From Nocardia elegans NBRC 108235 (lineage in GTDB: Bacteria; Actinomycetota; Actinomycetes; Mycobacteriales; Mycobacteriaceae): 64,000 bases of DNA. Position numbers and translations under genes: made by a program. Under the pieces are notes generated by a model. That model searched no databases. It was not told the origin of the DNA and saw nothing but the letters and a program-made list of their open reading frames with translations. How positions within the stretch are numbered: the first letter of the stretch is position 1; each line of letters begins with the position of its first letter. Positions 55,801 through 64,000 of the stretch are shown here, in pieces. Location of the stretch: NCBI RefSeq assembly GCF_001612845.1, contig NZ_BDBF01000006.1:1-64000 (forward strand), given 5' to 3'.

Positions 55801-58800
55801 GCCGGGTCGTCGGCGATGTGGTGCAGGAGTGCGACGAACCGGTCGAGGATCCACTGTGCGCGGTGGGTGTCGAATTCGTCGTCGAGGTAGCGCAGGGTGA
55901 TGCGCAGTCCTGGTACCGCGGCCGGGTGGGTGTCGGTGTGTTCGGTGTCGTCGGATTCGGGGGCGACGACGAGGCTGAGCGGATAGGGGGTGGCGTCGAC
56001 GCCGGTGATGTCGTCGATGCGCAGGCCCGCGGCGTCGACGAGGTGCTGCAGGGCGGGCCGGTCGACGGGGAAGGACTGGAAGGCGACGGCGGTGTCGAAC
56101 AGGGCGGTCATTCCGAGGGCGCGGTGGATGTCGGGCAGTCCGATGTGGTGGTGGTCGAGCATGCGGGCCTGGTGTTGCTGAATCCGCGTCAGCAGTTGCT
56201 CGACGGTGTGGGTGGGGTCGAGGGGCACGCGTACGGGGACGGTGTTGAGGAACATGCCGAGGGTGCGGTCGACCTGCGGGAGTTCGGGGGGCCGGCCGGA
56301 GACGGCGGATCCGAAGATCACGTCGGTGTCGCCGGTCAGTTCGCGCAGGGTCAGCGCCCATGCCGCGGCGACGGCGGTGTTGACGGTGACGGCCGCGGCG
56401 GCGGCGACGCGGCGCAGGTCCGCGGCCCGGTGGGCGGGCAGCAGGGTGTCGATTTCGCCGGCGGAGGTGTCGCGGTGGGCGGCGTCGGCGCGCGCGACGC
56501 GGGTGGGTGATTCGACGTCGGCGTATTCGTCGGCCCAGGCGGCGGTGGAGGCGGCGCGGTCTTGGCGGTGCAGCCAGGCCAGGTAGTCGCGGTAGCTGGG
56601 TGCGGGTTCGGCGGTGTCGATGTGGGCGGGGGTGCCGTAGTCGGCGAGCAGTTCGCTCATCAGCAGCGGCATGGACCAGCCGTCGAGGATCACATGGTGG
56701 TTGGTGACGAGCAGCCGGTAGCGGTCGGGTCGCACGGTGATCAGGGTGAATCGGATCAGCGGCGGCGCCGACAGGTCGAACCCTTCGGCGGCGTCGCCGG
56801 CGGCCACCTGATCGGGGCTGGTGTCTTCGCTGGAGGTGAGGTCGATGTGCCGGAAGCGGACGGGCGCGTGGCCGAGCACGATCTGGCAGGGTCCGGCGCT
56901 GGTGTCGGTGAAGGCGGCGCGCAGGATGTCGTGGCGGTCGACAAGGGCTTGGGCGGCGCGGCGCAGGCGCTCGGCGTCGACGGTCCCGGTGAAGCCGATC
57001 GCGGTTTGCACGGTGTAGTTGTCGCCGGCGCCGGGGTTGTAGGTGGAGTGGAATCGGATTCCGGCCTGCATCGGCGACAGGGGCCACACGTCGGCCAGGT
57101 CCGGGTAGCGGTCATCGAGCCGTTCGACGTCGGCGGCGGTCAGCTCGACCAGCGGGAAGTCCGACGGGCGCGGTGGGCGGCCTTCGGCGCGGTGGGCCGG
57201 TTCACGGGTCAGCGACGGGTCGACGGCGACGGTGCCGCGGACCAGCTCCGCCAGTGCGGCAACGGTTTTGGCCTCGAAGACGTCGCGCGGGGTGAGGGTG
57301 AGCCCGGCGGAGCGGGCCAACGCCACCAGCCGCATGGACACGATGCTGTCGCCGCCGAGGGTGAAGAAGTTGCTGTCGGCGTACACGGTGTCCAGGTGCA
57401 AAACTTCGGCGAACAGTTTCGCCATGAGCTGTTCTTCGGCGGTGGCCGGTGCCCGTCCGGCGGCCTCCTCGGATCGGAAGTCGAGTTCGCGCAACGCTTT
57501 CCGGTCGATCTTGCCGGCCGGGGTGCGGGGCATGTCCGCCAGTTCCACGATGGCGGCGGGGTTCATGTAGTGGGCCAGTTCGCGTTCCAGGTCGGCGTGC
57601 AGCGCGGCCGGATCGAGTGTGGCCCCCGGTGCGGCGACGACATAGGACACCAGCACGGGTTCGCCGGCGGGTCCGGGGCGGTCGACGGTGGCGGCGACGG
57701 CCACCGTGTCGTGGCGGGCCAGGCGGGCGTCGATCTCCCCCGGTTCGATGCGCAGGCCGTGGATTTTGACCTGCTGGTCGCTGCGCCCCAGGTATTCCAG
57801 TTGCGGTCCGCGAGCGGTGTGCAACCAGCGCACGCTGTCGCCGGTGCGGTAGACCCGTTCTCCGCGAGCCGATTCCGGGTCGGCGACGAAGCGGGCCGCG
57901 GTGGTGGCGGGTCGGCCGAGGTAGCCGCGGGCCAGTGCGGGGCCGCGCACATACAGTTCGCCGGCGACGCCGGCGGGGACCGGCCGCAGCCACATGTCGC
58001 GCACGGTCACCGACAGTCCGGGGATCGGGGTGCCGATGGTGACGGGTTGCCCGGGTGTGAGGGCGTCGGATCCGGTGGCCCACACGGTGGTTTCGGTGGG
58101 ACCGTAGTGGTTCATCAGCCGCCGCCCGGGCGCCCAGCGGGTGACGAGGTCGGCTGCGGTGGCCTCCCCGACGACGGCGATCGTCGTCAGTGCGGGCAGG
58201 TGCGCGGGGTCCATCGTGTTGAGCACCGACGGGGTGATGATGGCATGGGTCACCCCTCGAGCGCGCAGCAGGTCTTCGAGTGCGGCGCCGCCGTAGACAT
58301 CGGGCGGTGCGATCACCAGGCAGGCGCCGTGGCCGTGGGCGAGCAGCAGTTCCGACAGGCAGGCGTCGAATCCCGGTGAGGCGACCTGCAAGACGGCCGA
58401 GGTGGTGTCGACGCCGAACGCGTCGGCGTGGGCGGCGGCCAGGCCGGCGAGGCCGCGGTGAGTGAGGTGCACGGCTTTGGGTGTGCCGGTCGATCCGGAG
58501 GTGTAGATCAGGTAGGCGGCGTGGTCGAGCCGCAGCTCGTCGGGTTCGGCGGTGATGTCGGGTTCGGCGGGCAGGTCGGTGTCGGCGAGGGTCCAGTCGA
58601 CGGTGGCGGGAAGCCCCTGTGCGAGGGCGCGGGTGGTGACGCCGAGGGCGGTGCCCGAATCGGCGAGCAGTTCGGCGAGGCGTTCGCCGGGGTTGGCCGG
58701 ATCCAGCGGCAGGAACGCCGCGCCGGTTTCGGCGACCGCCCAGATCGCGACGGCCAGCTCGATCGAACGCGGAACGACCACGGCGACAACGGTTTCCGGG

Positions 58801-61800
58801 CGCGCGCCGCGGGTGAGCAGCCGTTGCGCGAGCTGGTGGGCCCGCGCGGCGAGTGCCCGATAGGTGAGCGTGGCGGTTCCCGACCGCACGGCCACCGCGT
58901 CCGGGTGGGTGCGGGCGGTGTCGGTGAGGATGTCGCGCAGGGTGCGTCCGGCCGGTGCGCTGCGTGGCGCCGGAATCAGTTCGGCGAGTTCGGCATTCAC
59001 GCAGGGGCTGAGGGCGGCGACGGTGGCGGTGGGGTCGGCGGCGATCTGGTCGAGGATCCGTTCGTAGCGGTCGAGCAGGGTGCGGGCGGTGTCGATGTCG
59101 AGCCGGTCGCAGGAGAAGCGCAACATCACGGTGTGGGTGGCGGAGGTGGCCGAGTCCGGGTCGCCGGCGCGGCCGGGCCGCGGCGGGGTTACCTGCAGGC
59201 TCAGCGGATACGGGGTGGCGTCGTGGGCGTCGACGTCGACGAGCCGCAGCCCGGCCTCGCGCAGATTGTGGGTCAGCTGTTCGCGGTCGAGCGGATAGGA
59301 CTCGAGCACGGTCACCGTGTCGAACATGTCGGCGAATCCGGTGGCGCGTTGCAGTTCGGCCAGCCCGAGATGGCGGTGATCGAGGGTGGCGGCCTGTTCG
59401 GATTGCACCCGGTCCAGCAGGTCGGCGACGGTTTCGGCGGGTTCGAGCCGGACCCGCACGGGCAGGGTGTTGATGAACAGCCCCACCATGCGTTCGACGC
59501 CCGGCAGCTGGGGTGGGCGGTCGGAGACGGTGTTACCGAACACGATGTCGGAGCGGCCGGTCAAGGTGGTCAGCAGCAGCGCCCACGCCACCTGCACGGT
59601 GGTGTTGGCGGTGACACCGTAGGCGCGCGACAGGTCGGTGATCGCGGCGGTCGTCTCGGCGGACAGGTTGCGGCTGACCTCGGCGTTGTCGGCGGGCACG
59701 GTCCGGTCCGGGCGCCCGGTCACCAGGGTCGGGCTCTCCATGCCGGCGAGCACGTTCTGCCAGGCGGTGATCGCGGCGTCGCGGTCCTGGCTGTGCAGCC
59801 AGTGCAGGTAGTCGCGGTAGGTGCCGGCCGGTGCCAGTGCGGCCGGATCGCCGTCTGCGGCGTACACCGTGAGCAGTTCGTGGATCAGCAGCGGCATCGA
59901 CCAGCCGTCGAGCACGATGTGATGGTTGGTGAGCAGCAGTTCGAATTCGGTTGTGCCGGTGCGGATCAGGTGGAAACGCAGCAGCGGCGGCCGGGCCGGA
60001 TCGAAGGGGGCCGACGCGGCGTCGATGATGCGGCGGCGTTCGCGGTCGCGTTCCCCGGCGTCGGCGATCTCGGTGAGGTCGCTGTCGTGCCAGTCGGCGC
60101 GCACGCCGCTCATCACGATCTGGCGGGGCCCGGCGGCGCTTTCGACGAACGCGGTGCGCAGGCTGTCGTGGCGGTCGATCACCGCCTGTGCCGCGGCCCG
60201 CATGCGGGCGGTGTCGACCTGCCCGGCGAGGGTCAGTGTCGCCTGCACGGTGTAGCCGTCGACGCGGTCGGTGTCGTAGACGGCGTGGAACAGCAGACCG
60301 GACTGCAGTGCGGTCAGCGGCCACACGTCGGTCATGGTCGGATATTCCAGCTGCCAGCGGTCGATCTCGTCCTGGGTGAGGTCCACGAGCGGGAAATCCG
60401 ACGGGGTGAAGCCGCCGGCGGATTCGCTGCGCGCGTGCTCGGCGAGCCCGCGCAGCGCCCGCACCCACAGTCCGGCCAGTTCCTCCACGTCCGCGCTGTT
60501 CAGCACGTCGGTGGCGAATTCCCAGGTGGCGTCGAGTTCGAGGCCGTCGGGTCTCGGTTCGGCGATCGCGTTGACATCCAGGACCGCGGGCAGTGCCATC
60601 GCCGGGTCGCCGGTCGCGGTGAGGGAGGTGAATTCCGTGGTCGGTGTCCACGGCCCGGACTGTTCGTGGACGCCGACGCGACCGAGGTAGTTGAACGCGA
60701 TCTGCGGTTCGGTCGCGCCGGCCAGTTCGGCGCCGGCCTCGGCGTCGAGGCAGCGCAGCATCCCGTAGCCGATGCCGTTGTCGGGGATCGAGCGCAACTG
60801 TTCCTTGGCTGCCACGATCGCGGTGCCCGCGGCGGGGCCGCCGGCGAACGCGTCGTCGGCGTCGATGCCGCGCAGGTCCAGGCGCACCGGGAAGCGGGTG
60901 GTGAACCAGCCGACGGTGGCGCTGAGGTCGGCGCCGGGCACGGCGTGTTCCTCGCGGCCGTGTCCTTCGAGGGAGATCAGTTCGGTGTCGGGGTCGCCGC
61001 CGCGGCGGCGACGCCACTCCCCTAGTGCGAGCGCCAGCGCTGCCAGCAGCGGGTCGTTGGGTGTGCCGTGGAAGCGGGCGGGGACGGTGGTGAGGATCGC
61101 TTCGGACACGTCGGCGGGTACACGGACCTGGACGCGGCCCGCGGTGGCCGCGGTGTCGCGGGCGGGATCGAGATGTCGTGTGCCGAGCAGCTTCTCCCCC
61201 GGCGCGAGGATGGTCTTCCACAGCTCCAGTTCGCCGGCGCGGCGGCCGGCGGCGTGCTCGGTGAGTCCGTGGCTCCAGCGCCGCACCGAGGTGGTTGCGG
61301 AGCCGAAGGCGGGTTCGGCGCCGGCGCTGATCTGCTGCCATGCCCCGGCCAGATCGGTGAGCAGGATGCGCCACGACACCGCGTCGACGGCGAGGTGGTG
61401 GATCACCACCCACATCAGGTCGGGCCCGGTGGTGTCGTCGCTCATCCGCACCAGGTGCACCAGCACACCGTCGGCGGGATCGAGCCGGTCGGCGGCCGCC
61501 TGCAACCGGGCGTCGATCTCGGTGGCGTCGCGGTGCGCCAACCGCACCGATTCGTAGGCGGCCGCGGCGTCGACCGTGCCGGGGGCGGCCACGTCGATGT
61601 ACCGGTCGGCGGAGTGGGCGCCGCGCAACACCGCGCGCAACATGTCGTGGCGGTCCAGCACCGCCGCCAGCGCTGCCACCAGGTCGGCGTCGTCGACGTG
61701 TGGCGGCAGTTCGATGAGGGTGGCCTGCGCGAAGCGATCGAATCGCCCGCGCGCGAGCATCGCGTACATGATCGGGGTCAGCGGCATCGGCCCGACCGCG

Positions 61801-64000
61801 CCGCCGGGCAGTTCGGGCAGCTGCGGGCCGCCGCCGGCGTCGGTGGCGACCGCGGCCAGAGCGGCGACGGTCTTGTGTTCGAACACGTCCTGGGTGGAGA
61901 AACTCAGGCCCTCGGCCTTGGCGCGCGCCACCAGTTGAATGGACAGGATGCTGTCGCCGCCGAGGGCGAAGAAGCTGTCGTCGGCGCCGACTGTGGCGAC
62001 GTCGAGGATTTCGCCGAACAGTTGCGCCACCCGCTGTTCACGCGGGGTGGACGGCGCCCGCCCCGCGGCCGCGGTGCCGAAGGCGGGTGCGGGCAGGGCG
62101 GCGCGGTCGAGTTTGCCGAACGCGTTGACCGGCAGGGCGTCCAGCGCCATGATGACCGCGGGCACCAGATGCGGCGGCAGCGTGTCGCGGGCGAAGCGTT
62201 GCAGGTCCAGCGGGTCGATGTGGCGTCCGCGCACCGGCACCACATAGGAGGCCAGCACGGTGGCGTCGGCGTTGTTGCGCACCGGCACGGTGACGGAGAT
62301 GTCGACATCGTCGTGGGCGGTGAGCGCGGCGTCGATTTCGCCGGGTTCGATGCGGTAGCCGCGGATCTTGACCTGAAAGTCGGTGCGCCCCAGCAATTCC
62401 AGTTCGGGGACGGGTCCGTCGCCGACCCAGCGTGCCATGTCGCCGGTGCGGTACATGCGCGCCCCGGGCCCGCCGTGCGGGTCGGCGACGAAGCGGGCCG
62501 CGGTTTCGGCGAACCGGTGGCTGTAGCCGCGCGCCACTCCCGGCCCGGCCAGATACAGCTCACCGGCGGTGCCGGTCGGCACCGCTTGCAGGCAGCGGTC
62601 GAGCACCATCGCCGAGACCCCGCGGATCGGGCCGCCGACGGTCAGGTCCCCGCCGGGGGTGACGGCGGCGCTGGCGGCGGTGACGGTGGTTTCGGTGGGC
62701 CCGTACTCGTTGAACATCGCCGCCGAGCGCGTCCACCGTTCGATCACGTGCGGCGGGCACACGTCACCGCCGACCACGACCACCCGCAGCTCACTCAGGC
62801 GCCGGGGATCCACCGTCGCCAGCATCGCCGGGGTGAGGGTGAGGTGGGTGACGTGCTGGGCGGCCAGCAGTTCGGTCAGTTCGTCGCCGCCGATCACCTC
62901 GGGCGGGACGACCAACAGGGTCGCGCCGTTGGCGAAGCACACCAGGAACTGCTCGAGTGAGGCGTCGAAACTGGGCGAGAGCGCATACGACACCCGTGCG
63001 GTGGCGTCCACACCGCAGACCTCGCTGCGGTCGGCGATGAGGTTGGCCAGCCCCGCATGGGTCACCTGCACCCCCTTCGGGATGCCGGTGGATCCGGAGG
63101 TGTAGGTGATGTAGGCGAGGTCGTCGGGGCGTAGCGGGCGCAGGCGTTCGCTGTCGCCGATCGGGGTGCCGGGGGTGTCGCGGCAGGCGGCCGCGGTGTC
63201 CGGATCGTCGAGCACCACCGGCGTGGCCGTCTGCGGCAGCCGTCCCCGGTAGGCGTCGACGGTGATGCCGGCCCGGGCGCCGCTGTCGGCGATCATGTGC
63301 TCGATGCGTTTGGCCGGATAGTCGGGATCCACCTGCACGATCGCGGCGCCGGATTTGGCGACCGCCCAGGCGGCGACGATCGATTCGACCGAGCGGCGCA
63401 GCATGATCGCGACGGTGGTGTCGGGGCCGCAGCCGCGTGCGATCAGTTGACGGGCCAGGCGTGAGGACCGGGCGTCGAGCTCGCCGTAGGTCACGGTGGT
63501 GCCGGGTGTGGAGATCGCGTCGGAGGCGGGGTGGCGGCCGGCGCTGTCGGCCAGGATGTCGGGCAGCAGCCGGGGCGCGACCGCGTCGTCGCCGTGCACG
63601 GGCAGCAGCCGCTGCTGTTCGGACGGTGCGAGCAGCGGCAGCCGGTCGATGCGGTATTGCGTTCCGCGGTCGAGGAATTCGTGCAGGAACATCAGGAAGC
63701 GCCCGTGGTGGGCGGCGAGTTCGTCGGGCCGGTAGATGTTCGGATTGCCCTGGAAGTCGATGTGGGTGCTGTCGCGGCCGGCGCCGGGATAGATGTTGAC
63801 GAACAGGTCGGCGGTGGGCCCGGAGGTGAGCACGTGCAACCGGCCGGTGGTGTCGCCGAGGACGACGTCGTTGTCGATCATCATCAGGTTCACGGCGGGA
63901 CCGAAGGAGGCGGTCTCGTCGCGGGCGATGCCCATATCGCGGAAGATGTCTTCCTGCCGGTAGCGCTGGCGGCGCAGCGCGCTGGTCAGCTCGCTCTGCA
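46833..64000 (-). CDS. Multimodular non-ribosomal peptide synthetase, 5' end outside window
   Basis: More than 5720 residues are visible; the N-terminus lies beyond the right edge. Order from the right: end of a condensation (C) domain (~63570-64000); A1 ~62060-63570; T1 GGDSI ~61950; epimerase E1 ~60420-61800 ([15 protein letters not shown]); C2 ~58980-60400 ([10 protein letters not shown]); A2 ~57480-58960; T2 GGDSI ~57345; C3 ~55780-57165 ([10 protein letters not shown]); A3 ~54210-55740; T3 GGDSL ~54100; C4 ~52550-53950 (HHIAGDG); A4 ~51000-52540; T4 GGNSL ~50905; C5 ~49350-50750; A5 ~47880-49350; T5 GGNSL ~47770; thioesterase to 46833 (GWSLGG at 47340-47357). The five A domains keep SGSTG, YGPTE and the C-terminal lysine. 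The TE releases the product. At least five residues are joined, the first visible one epimerised. C4 and C5 are ordinary LCL type; C2 and C3 are post-epimerase-like. The product is unknown. Confidence 0.93.
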   Translation of the reverse strand, partial: QSELTSALRRQRYRQEDIFRDMGIARDETASFGPAVNLMMIDNDVVLGDTTGRLHVLTSGPTADLFVNIYPGAGRDSTHIDFQGNPNIYRPDELAAHHGRFLMFLHEFLDRGTQYRIDRLPLLAPSEQQRLLPVHGDDAVAPRLLPDILADSAGRHPASDAISTPGTTVTYGELDARSSRLARQLIARGCGPDTTVAIMLRRSVESIVAAWAVAKSGAAIVQVDPDYPAKRIEHMIADSGARAGITVDAYRGRLPQTATPVVLDDPDTAAACRDTPGTPIGDSERLRPLRPDDLAYITYTSGSTGIPKGVQVTHAGLANLIADRSEVCGVDATARVSYALSPSFDASLEQFLVCFANGATLLVVPPEVIGGDELTELLAAQHVTHLTLTPAMLATVDPRRLSELRVVVVGGDVCPPHVIERWTRSAAMFNEYGPTETTVTAASAAVTPGGDLTVGGPIRGVSAMVLDRCLQAVPTGTAGELYLAGPGVARGYSHRFAETAARFVADPHGGPGARMYRTGDMARWVGDGPVPELELLGRTDFQVKIRGYRIEPGEIDAALTAHDDVDISVTVPVRNNADATVLASYVVPVRGRHIDPLDLQRFARDTLPPHLVPAVIMALDALPVNAFGKLDRAALPAPAFGTAAAGRAPSTPREQRVAQLFGEILDVATVGADDSFFALGGDSILSIQLVARAKAEGLSFSTQDVFEHKTVAALAAVATDAGGGPQLPELPGGAVGPMPLTPIMYAMLARGRFDRFAQATLIELPPHVDDADLVAALAAVLDRHDMLRAVLRGAHSADRYIDVAAPGTVDAAAAYESVRLAHRDATEIDARLQAAADRLDPADGVLVHLVRMSDDTTGPDLMWVVIHHLAVDAVSWRILLTDLAGAWQQISAGAEPAFGSATTSVRRWSHGLTEHAAGRRAGELELWKTILAPGEKLLGTRHLDPARDTAATAGRVQVRVPADVSEAILTTVPARFHGTPNDPLLAALALALGEWRRRRGGDPDTELISLEGHGREEHAVPGADLSATVGWFTTRFPVRLDLRGIDADDAFAGGPAAGTAIVAAKEQLRSIPDNGIGYGMLRCLDAEAGAELAGATEPQIAFNYLGRVGVHEQSGPWTPTTEFTSLTATGDPAMALPAVLDVNAIAEPRPDGLELDATWEFATDVLNSADVEELAGLWVRALRGLAEHARSESAGGFTPSDFPLVDLTQDEIDRWQLEYPTMTDVWPLTALQSGLLFHAVYDTDRVDGYTVQATLTLAGQVDTARMRAAAQAVIDRHDSLRTAFVESAAGPRQIVMSGVRADWHDSDLTEIADAGERDRERRRIIDAASAPFDPARPPLLRFHLIRTGTTEFELLLTNHHIVLDGWSMPLLIHELLTVYAADGDPAALAPAGTYRDYLHWLHSQDRDAAITAWQNVLAGMESPTLVTGRPDRTVPADNAEVSRNLSAETTAAITDLSRAYGVTANTTVQVAWALLLTTLTGRSDIVFGNTVSDRPPQLPGVERMVGLFINTLPVRVRLEPAETVADLLDRVQSEQAATLDHRHLGLAELQRATGFADMFDTVTVLESYPLDREQLTHNLREAGLRLVDVDAHDATPYPLSLQVTPPRPGRAGDPDSATSATHTVMLRFSCDRLDIDTARTLLDRYERILDQIAADPTATVAALSPCVNAELAELIPAPRSAPAGRTLRDILTDTARTHPDAVAVRSGTATLTYRALAARAHQLAQRLLTRGARPETVVAVVVPRSIELAVAIWAVAETGAAFLPLDPANPGERLAELLADSGTALGVTTRALAQGLPATVDWTLADTDLPAEPDITAEPDELRLDHAAYLIYTSGSTGTPKAVHLTHRGLAGLAAAHADAFGVDTTSAVLQVASPGFDACLSELLLAHGHGACLVIAPPDVYGGAALEDLLRARGVTHAIITPSVLNTMDPAHLPALTTIAVVGEATAADLVTRWAPGRRLMNHYGPTETTVWATGSDALTPGQPVTIGTPIPGLSVTVRDMWLRPVPAGVAGELYVRGPALARGYLGRPATTAARFVADPESARGERVYRTGDSVRWLHTARGPQLEYLGRSDQQVKIHGLRIEPGEIDARLARHDTVAVAATVDRPGPAGEPVLVSYVVAAPGATLDPAALHADLERELAHYMNPAAIVELADMPRTPAGKIDRKALRELDFRSEEAAGRAPATAEEQLMAKLFAEVLHLDTVYADSNFFTLGGDSIVSMRLVALARSAGLTLTPRDVFEAKTVAALAELVRGTVAVDPSLTREPAHRAEGRPPRPSDFPLVELTAADVERLDDRYPDLADVWPLSPMQAGIRFHSTYNPGAGDNYTVQTAIGFTGTVDAERLRRAAQALVDRHDILRAAFTDTSAGPCQIVLGHAPVRFRHIDLTSSEDTSPDQVAAGDAAEGFDLSAPPLIRFTLITVRPDRYRLLVTNHHVILDGWSMPLLMSELLADYGTPAHIDTAEPAPSYRDYLAWLHRQDRAASTAAWADEYADVESPTRVARADAAHRDTSAGEIDTLLPAHRAADLRRVAAAAAVTVNTAVAAAWALTLRELTGDTDVIFGSAVSGRPPELPQVDRTLGMFLNTVPVRVPLDPTHTVEQLLTRIQQHQARMLDHHHIGLPDIHRALGMTALFDTAVAFQSFPVDRPALQHLVDAAGLRIDDITGVDATPYPLSLVVAPESDDTEHTDTHPAAVPGLRITLRYLDDEFDTHRAQWILDRFVALLHHIADDPAAPLARLTAAEDTEPAHPARAHRRPRTFDDILTATAAAHPDAVAATCGTDTLTYRDLDERSNRLARLLLRRGLPPHTVLASALPRSLDAVVTVWAAAKTGAAFVPIDPRLPADRVAFLLDDSGATFGITRTGSADIGTVRPHRHIDWLTLDDPDTVHALDTESGAPITDTERGAALTPDRTAYLIYTSGSTGTPKGVLVTHRGLTDLVAAQRRILGVTADSAVLQVASPSFDASIFELLMAHGVGGRLVVSPPDVYGGPELAKLLQREHISHAVLTPSALATIPGDHVGTLRVLATAGEPVGPELVDRWAPGRTMVNLYGPTESTIWATASAPLTPAAPITIGAPAGPVTTAVLDTWLRPVPHGVAGELYLLGPGLADGYKDRTALTATRFVACPFGAPGTRMYRTGDIVRRTTGGDLEFVGRNDFQVKVRGNRIELAEIDAALAAQPGVAFAVTVPRADDGRPTTLVSYVTPATGATLSDTDLKTALAQALPPYMVPAAVMILDEVPLTPTGKLDRDRLPRPPATARAFRAPTTWQEDVIARTYEQVLDAEHVGADDDFFALGGDSLSAALVAARIGAALDVRIPVRTIFEEPTVAALARRARTLHGTARLPLTAGERPDPLPLSLAQQRMWFLNRFETESAAYNIPVMLHLSGRLDTAALSAALDDVIARHEVLRTIYPETDGEPRQLILDRAPITLETGHPARDTLPQLLTEFVRRGFDVATQVPIRVALFDITTDTDDTGQYTLVLVVHHIAGDGQSMGPLARDVMTAYAARHTGQPPQWQPLPVQYADFALWQRRILGAADDPTSLMSTQLDYWRTTLDRVPDLLDLPTDRPRPTVATLTGGRVPLDIPAPLHRQLQTLARDHGTSLFMVVHAALAVLLGRLADTDDIVIGTPVAGRGEPGLDDLVGMFVNTLALRTPIDRSEPFTDLLARTRDTDLHALDHADVPFERIVEELNPRRTTAAHPLFQVVLAFQNTGAIDIALPDVAVSRADVDTGTSQFDLQLVISDTSTETGAAQGLSGMMMYARDLFDPDTVTSFVQRLLRVLDTVATSPDTPVGDIDWLHPREHHALLTSIGPRTAPTPESPLLPAVFADAVRRNPDGLAVRTGEDGLTYTELDQRSNRLARLLIEHGAGPEIPVLAAAPRSAESVLIWWAVVKTGATYVPVDPAYPAHRIDHMITDSAAALGITVTTARPALPDTADWIVLDAPETTAHLHTRPDSPLDDHDRLRPLRATDTAYVVFTSGSTGRPKGVAVTHTGIADLIATQRADYHLEPGSRFLHFASPSFDASLMEILFATAGAATLVIAPTGTYGGEDLADLLRTQHVTHAFVTPAALASVDPTGLDDLQLVLSGGEEVPAELVKRWAGTDRRGTREFRILYGPTETTILATATRALHAGDRPTIGTPLPGMQALILDTRLHPVPAGVVGELYLAGPAPARGYLNRPATTAARFVPCPAGEPGTRMYRTGDLVRWNTHGDIEFVGRNDFQVKVRGYRIELGEIDAVLDDRADTAFAVTIAHRQGNAPAMLVTYVVPAPGATPTAAELTSALADALPPYMVPAAVMILDAIPLSPNGKLDRNALPEPILHTETFRAPASPVEEIVAGIFADLLGLDTTIGADDNFFDLGGNSLVATRAAARIGAALDTRVPVSMIFDAPTVAKLAARAESHADTRRIALTEQPRPQHIPLSYAQQRMWFLNRFEPDTPAYSIPIVIRLTGRLDTHALHAAIGDVIARHEVLRTIYPAVDGEPTQKILPPAQAVPPLTITRIPETELPHTLSALLATVFDVTTTVPLRIRLYEIADDTWILALVVHHIAGDGSSLAPLARDLTLAYTARLDGDAPAWPPLPVQYADYALWQRTVLGADDDPDSLLHAQIDYWTTQLADVPALLALPTDRPRPPVQTYAGATVPLTVDPELHARLQHIARAHNTTLFMVFHAALAAVLARLAGTDDITIGTPYAGRGEPELDELVGMFVNTLVLRSHLRTDMTFTDLLDQVRDTDLAAFGHADVPFERLVQELNPTRSHAHHPLFQVMLAFQNLTGTEFELPELTLAAVEADIDTSLFDLQITVTDSYDDHGGPAGITGGITYARDLFDPDTVTGIAARLDRMLRGLVADPTGLVYDVDLLDADEHHNVVDRWNTTHHTLPTDETLTSMFADAVPAYRDRTAVTYGDLSLTYAQFSARVNRLARWLITRGVAPEKLVAVRMRRSLDQVTALYAVLAAGGGYVPVDPDLPADRIDYMLATATPVVVLSTLDGIDLAAFDDTPVTDHDRHAPLRPTDVAYVLFTSGSTGRPKGVAVPHGAAVNQIRWLSEEYGLSAADVVLQKTPATFDVSVWELFATLGVGAHLVIARSDGHTDPAYLAETIAAQQITITSFVPSMLAVFAEAAPARTLTSLRALLIGGEAFGSDTVAAVRRVLPDVELHNLYGPTEFTVHVTSHHVTDADQGSVPMGMPVWNARAYVLDARLNPVPPGVAGELYLAGTQVARGYHARPGLTAERFVPDPYNNGGRMYRTGDLVRRRRRDGELEYLGRTDFQVKLRGLRIELGEIETVLAEHPDVARAIAVVHSSEVAAQLVGYVVPAAGATVDTAAVLAHAAAELPNYMVPSTLMVLDTVPLTASGKLDRARLPEPVAAVGEFREPSTWLEGEVARAFEHVLGVTQVGADDDFYALGGNSLRSVQVASELTKELHFEIPLGWMLSDPNPADLAKRIETGMSNGHHESGSAAFGLDVVLPIRTGGSRPPLFCIHPASGLSWCYYTFGDHLAGDRPIYGLQAPQIGGEVPGPQTFEEIARRYFQEIRAIQPHGPYHLLGWSLGGQIAHAVAAEIRSAGEEVALLALLDAEAEGIDATEVTEATPGELISNLGPVMGIDVVGADATAEEAAELIRQQLGDSFTIDAATIERMTDAYNLSIRAASAWRPPVIDADLLYFTATKDRRADAAGHEGWARFVTGQISNVDIAAEHLAMTEPAVVAEIAKILNRRLDR
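57165..57240 (-). other. T2-C3 junction where an epimerase would be expected
   Basis: The linker codes roughly [19 protein letters not shown] and joins carrier T2 directly to C3. C3's leader [16 protein letters not shown] is almost the same as the one that follows E1 ([16 protein letters not shown]). T2 has the GGDSI signature of carriers that serve epimerases. No E domain lies between them. Confidence 0.65.

Noticed and set aside
49300..57087. A 2595-codon open frame on the minus strand, out of frame with the NRPS
   Set aside because: Its translation is Arg/Pro/His-rich with no domain, and it shadows a clearly coding NRPS frame. Very high third-position GC keeps the other frames open.
46806..62960. 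Long plus-strand open frames opposite the NRPS
   Set aside because: Gly/Val/Asp-rich antisense shadows of the A, C and T domains with no start signals or motifs.

Overview
The window reads as chromosome from a high-GC mycolic-acid actinobacterium, most likely Nocardia or a close relative. The pointers are a ChoD-type cholesterol oxidase, thiolase-like proteins without the catalytic cysteine, a DUF3556-type membrane protein, a KstR-type operator, a very large NRPS and apparently leaderless genes (start codon 6-8 nt after a -10 box). The species assignment is inference from gene families.

Layout. 1-6.6 kb: start of a small membrane protein, an ArsR/SRPBCC operon, a divergent SRPBCC-thiolase-crotonase fusion, a TetR/enoyl-CoA hydratase pair and a frameshifted patatin. 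6.6-16 kb: an M1 metallopeptidase immediately downstream of a Pls/PosA-type membrane NRPS, then an APC permease and a divergent MHS transporter. 16-25 kb: Ser/Thr kinase, SMP-30/strictosidine-synthase-like protein, an isolated VirB6/TrbL-like membrane protein, then a DUF3556-like membrane protein and a thiolase-like protein behind a perfect KstR consensus site. 25-34 kb: class II amidotransferase, small membrane proteins, Gre-family factor, PucR regulator, amidohydrolase/MerR divergon, His-rich repeat protein, shortened ECF sigma factor, GGDEF protein, TetR and alpha/beta hydrolase. 34-38 kb: phosphotransferase, cytochrome P450, SnoaL-like lipoprotein and SDR on one strand, with a divergent LysR. 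38.8-44.6 kb: TetR/cupin divergon, two flavodoxins, overlapping UBP zinc finger and DJ-1 genes, and a MarR/ABC exporter operon. 44.6-64 kb: ChoD-like oxidase and at least 17.2 kb of a multimodular NRPS that runs off the right edge.

How the genes fit together. Two biosynthetic systems stand out. The first is the Pls-type synthetase with its M1 peptidase, which looks like a make/degrade pair for an amino-acid homopolymer or amide-linked product. The second is the NRPS, ordered (C)-A-T-E-C-A-T-C-A-T-C-A-T-C-A-T-TE. In its second module a carrier domain of pre-epimerase type is followed by a condensation domain of post-epimerase type with no epimerase between them, which suggests domain loss, trans action or an achiral substrate. 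A lipid/sterol theme (ChoD, P450, thiolase-like proteins, crotonases, KstR box) runs through the rest. No rRNA, tRNA, CRISPR array or insertion sequence was recognised.
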